Part shown: in pieces, positions 40,312 through 41,898 of the stretch
Layout: the number at the start of each line of letters is the position of its first letter
Position numbering within the stretch: position 1 is the stretch's first letter
Origin: Rhizobium sp. Q54
GTDB taxonomy: Bacteria > Pseudomonadota > Alphaproteobacteria > Rhizobiales > Aestuariivirgaceae
Reading direction: 5' to 3'
DNA: 41,898 nucleotides
Assembly (NCBI GenBank): GCA_945889445.1
Contig: CAMDBX010000029.1
Location: 1-41,898 of the forward strand
Notes under the pieces: model-generated
Databases searched by the model: none
Told to the model about the DNA's origin: nothing
The model's input: only the letters and a program-made list of their open reading frames with translations
Translations under genes and position numbers: made by a program

Positions 40312-41349
40312 CTAGGTGTTTTCGGAGAGCCTCTGCGCCGCGCGCTGCGCCAGCGTTCTCTTGTTGGCCGTCCGGGTATAACGCTGCGACTGCGAACCGG
40401 TCCTCCAGCCGAACAGCGCCTGCAACTCGTGTTCCGAGCCGCCGCGGTCAGCGACGAGGGTGGCAGCGAGCTTGCGCAGCCCATGCGCTGAGGCATCCAC
40501 CATCGCCTCCTTGCAGGCCGCCTTGAACCAGTTCCCAAAGCCCTCCTTGGTCATGGGCCGCCCATGCGCGGTGACGATGAAGGTCAGGTCACCCACGGGG
40601 CCCGCCTCGATGGCGGCCTTGAGGTCGGGCAGGATGGGGATGAACAACTGTGCCGTGGTCTTCTCCGCGCTCATCTCGATGACCCCGTTCTTGACGTGCT
40701 GCCGACCCAGCCGGGCGGCGTCGCCGCGCCGGAGCCCGGTGTTGAGCAGCACCTCCATGGCGACCCGCTCGCGTGTGCCGAGGGGCCAGCGCTTGCGATA
40801 GCGCCCGACGTCATCCATCGTCCAAGGTGTGAATCCTTCGGTCCTGACACGGATGAACTTCACCGACTGGGTCGGGTCGGTCTCGACCAGTTCCATCTCG
40901 ACCGCCCAGCGGAACATGGCCCGCATTGTCTTGAGGAAGTTGTTGGCGGCGAACGGGGTCTTGGCGCGGCGGTCGCGCCCCTCGAGGATATGTCGCCTCG
41001 TGATGGATTCGACGGGAACCGAGCCGCCCTTCTCGACCACGTGAAGGAGAATGTTCTCGCGCTGCTTTCTTGTCGCTGATGATTGCAGCGCCCAATCCGC
41101 GGAGGCGTGCCACTGGTCGACCAGCCACTTCAGGGTCCCGACGCTGCCGCGCTTCTTGCTGCCCTTGACCAGCATCTTCATGCCAGTGACCGCCGCATGG
41201 TAGGCGGCCATGAATTCGGGCGAGCCGTACTCGCCCGTGATCCGGATCCGCTTGCCGCGCTCCTTGCGGACGAACCACTTGAACAGACCGTGCCGGGTCC
41301 GCTCGTGTTGCAGGAAGGGGAGGCGGCGCTTTGTCATGTCCGCATTCAC
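40312..41349 (-). CDS. Tyrosine recombinase/integrase
   Basis: 345 residues. The N-terminal SAM-like core-binding domain (about 70-170) precedes a catalytic domain with R207 ('NTGLRRGDAARL'), lysine-containing beta hairpin, H289-x-x-R292 ('HGLRKLAAT'), W315 in the His/Trp position ('FGWRTGSQ') and nucleophile Y324 ('RYTR'), so the active site is intact. It points toward the 3' end of the adjacent tRNA gene, the usual arrangement for tRNA-targeted prophages and genomic islands. It overlaps the small gene upstream by four bases (ATGA). Confidence 0.93.
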   Translation of the reverse strand: MNADMTKRRLPFLQHERTRHGLFKWFVRKERGKRIRITGEYGSPEFMAAYHAAVTGMKMLVKGSKKRGSVGTLKWLVDQWHASADWALQSSATRKQRENILLHVVEKGGSVPVESITRRHILEGRDRRAKTPFAANNFLKTMRAMFRWAVEMELVETDPTQSVKFIRVRTEGFTPWTMDDVGRYRKRWPLGTRERVAMEVLLNTGLRRGDAARLGRQHVKNGVIEMSAEKTTAQLFIPILPDLKAAIEAGPVGDLTFIVTAHGRPMTKEGFGNWFKAACKEAMVDASAHGLRKLAATLVADRGGSEHELQALFGWRTGSQSQRYTRTANKRTLAQRAAQRLSENT

Positions 41350-41531
41350 AGGTTTATGTCCCCGTCGAAGTCAACTCGAGCTTTCCCCGGCGCGGCGGCC
41401 GCTCCCTTCTGGACGATGCGGATCTCGCCATCGCCGGAGATCACGATCTCCATGTTGGCGCCGGACTGCTTTACCGCCCTGATCACCCGCGCCACATCGG
41501 CCTGCGTGAACCGTGAAGCCTTCATGCCCAT
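41346..41531 (-). CDS. Small integrase-linked protein
   Basis: 61 residues: 'MKASRFTQADVARVIRAVKQSGANMEIVISGDGEIRIV', then a Lys/Ala tail. A helix-turn-like first half followed by two short beta strands is typical of small proteins of rhizobial prophages and islands next to integrases; I recall relatives but no assigned function. Excisionase or regulator of integration is the obvious guess, unproven. The stop overlaps the integrase start (ATGA), so the two are translationally coupled. A second ATG two codons on is an equally good start. Confidence 0.65.
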   Translation of the reverse strand: MGMKASRFTQADVARVIRAVKQSGANMEIVISGDGEIRIVQKGAAAAPGKARVDFDGDINL

Positions 41532-41574
41532 GTCCGGATGACCGCCTTTCCTCTTGGGTCGAACATCTCACGAG

Positions 41575-41898
41575 CTATTTCTTCTCCGCCGCCATCTCCT
41601 CGTCGCGGGCGCGCCAGCCGTCGGCCCAGGCATCGGCGAAGGTCTGGAACTCTGGCGTGCGCCACTCCGGCGGCACGGCCCTCAGCGCCTTGCCCGCGCT
41701 ACGAGCCTCGTGGCCGAACTGCCACGCATCGGCGGCGCTCGGACCTTCGGCGGGGTCTTCATCCGCATGCGGTGCCTCGCCCGGGATTTCGCCGGCGGCG
41801 GGATCGACGATCCCGGCGGCGGAATCCATGCTTTGGGCCGCTGCCGGTGCCGGCGCCGCGGGCTCGGCGGGCGCGAAGTCCGACATCTGCGGCCGCAT
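41575..41898 (-). CDS. Hypothetical protein with an Rmf-like C-terminal motif (may continue past the window)
   Basis: The frame begins with an ATG exactly at the last bases of the window, so the true start may lie outside; MSDFAPAE at 41886 is another possibility. The first 60 residues are Ala/Pro/Glu-rich and look disordered. The end 'AWQFGHEARSAGKALRAVPPEWRTPEFQTFADAWADGWRARDEE' has the G-x-x-A-x-x-x-G ... W-x-x-G-W spacing of ribosome-modulation-factor/CrpP-like small proteins, which occur in rhizobial prophages. That match is by eye. It is on the same strand as the integrase and belongs to the integrated element. Confidence 0.6.
   Translation of the reverse strand: MRPQMSDFAPAEPAAPAPAAAQSMDSAAGIVDPAAGEIPGEAPHADEDPAEGPSAADAWQFGHEARSAGKALRAVPPEWRTPEFQTFADAWADGWRARDEEMAAEKK

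Overview
The window is GC-rich, densely coding DNA from the chromosome of an alphaproteobacterium, most likely a member of the Hyphomicrobiales (Rhizobiales). The case rests on three things: the housekeeping clusters rpsF-rpsR-rplI, cfa-dnaB-alr and carA-yqeY plus dnaG-rpoD; rhizobial-type families (HlyU-like protein, host-attachment protein, SIMPL protein); and palindromic intergenic repeats that read as 'MAGLVPAI' when mistranslated. Species cannot be determined from the sequence alone.

Layout. 1-1190: end of a DUF4239-like membrane protein and a Crp/Fnr regulator preceded by a perfect palindrome. 1200-3890 (minus): alr-mlaE-mlaF. 3890-5500: a small basic orphan protein convergent with an XRE-type regulator, lying between alr and dnaB. 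5505-9810 (minus): dnaB, cfa, rplI, rpsR, rpsF, with a DnaA box in the dnaB promoter and a long structured leader before rpsF. 9810-11290: a decayed stretch with a broken tail-fibre/collagen-like gene and a truncated glycosyltransferase. 11325-15317 (plus): a polyamine-type ABC transporter (potA-potD-potB-potC order) with a repeat element inside it. 15370-20400 (minus): aldolase, FGGY kinase, M32 carboxypeptidase and phytase-like esterase. 20574-22376: carA and yqeY, divergent from back-to-back promoters. 22373-29760: a block between yqeY and dnaG holding a ClpS/ClpX-zinc-finger/AAA fusion, a HAD hydrolase, Ohr, an EamA exporter, an exo/endonuclease-phosphatase and an amino-acid ABC transporter lacking its ATPase. 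29814-33990: dnaG-rpoD. 33991-40088: a run of small conserved genes (methyltransferase, HlyU, 2OG-oxygenase-like, host attachment, two-TM protein, ATP-grasp-like protein, SIMPL, AMP nucleosidase). 40143-40218: tRNA with CAU anticodon, probably tRNA-Ile2, followed by a tyrosine integrase and two small genes that look like the edge of an integrated element running off the right end.

The most unusual object is the 573-residue protein at 22373-24094. It joins an N-degron-reading ClpS domain, a ClpX-type C4 zinc finger with the exact ClpX spacing, an uncharacterised middle region and a classical (CDC48/FtsH-like) AAA ATPase in one chain. It has two good promoter candidates and sits where a conserved gene order appears to be interrupted. 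It looks like a self-contained N-degron-guided unfoldase without a visible protease. No database search was possible, so its novelty is not established.
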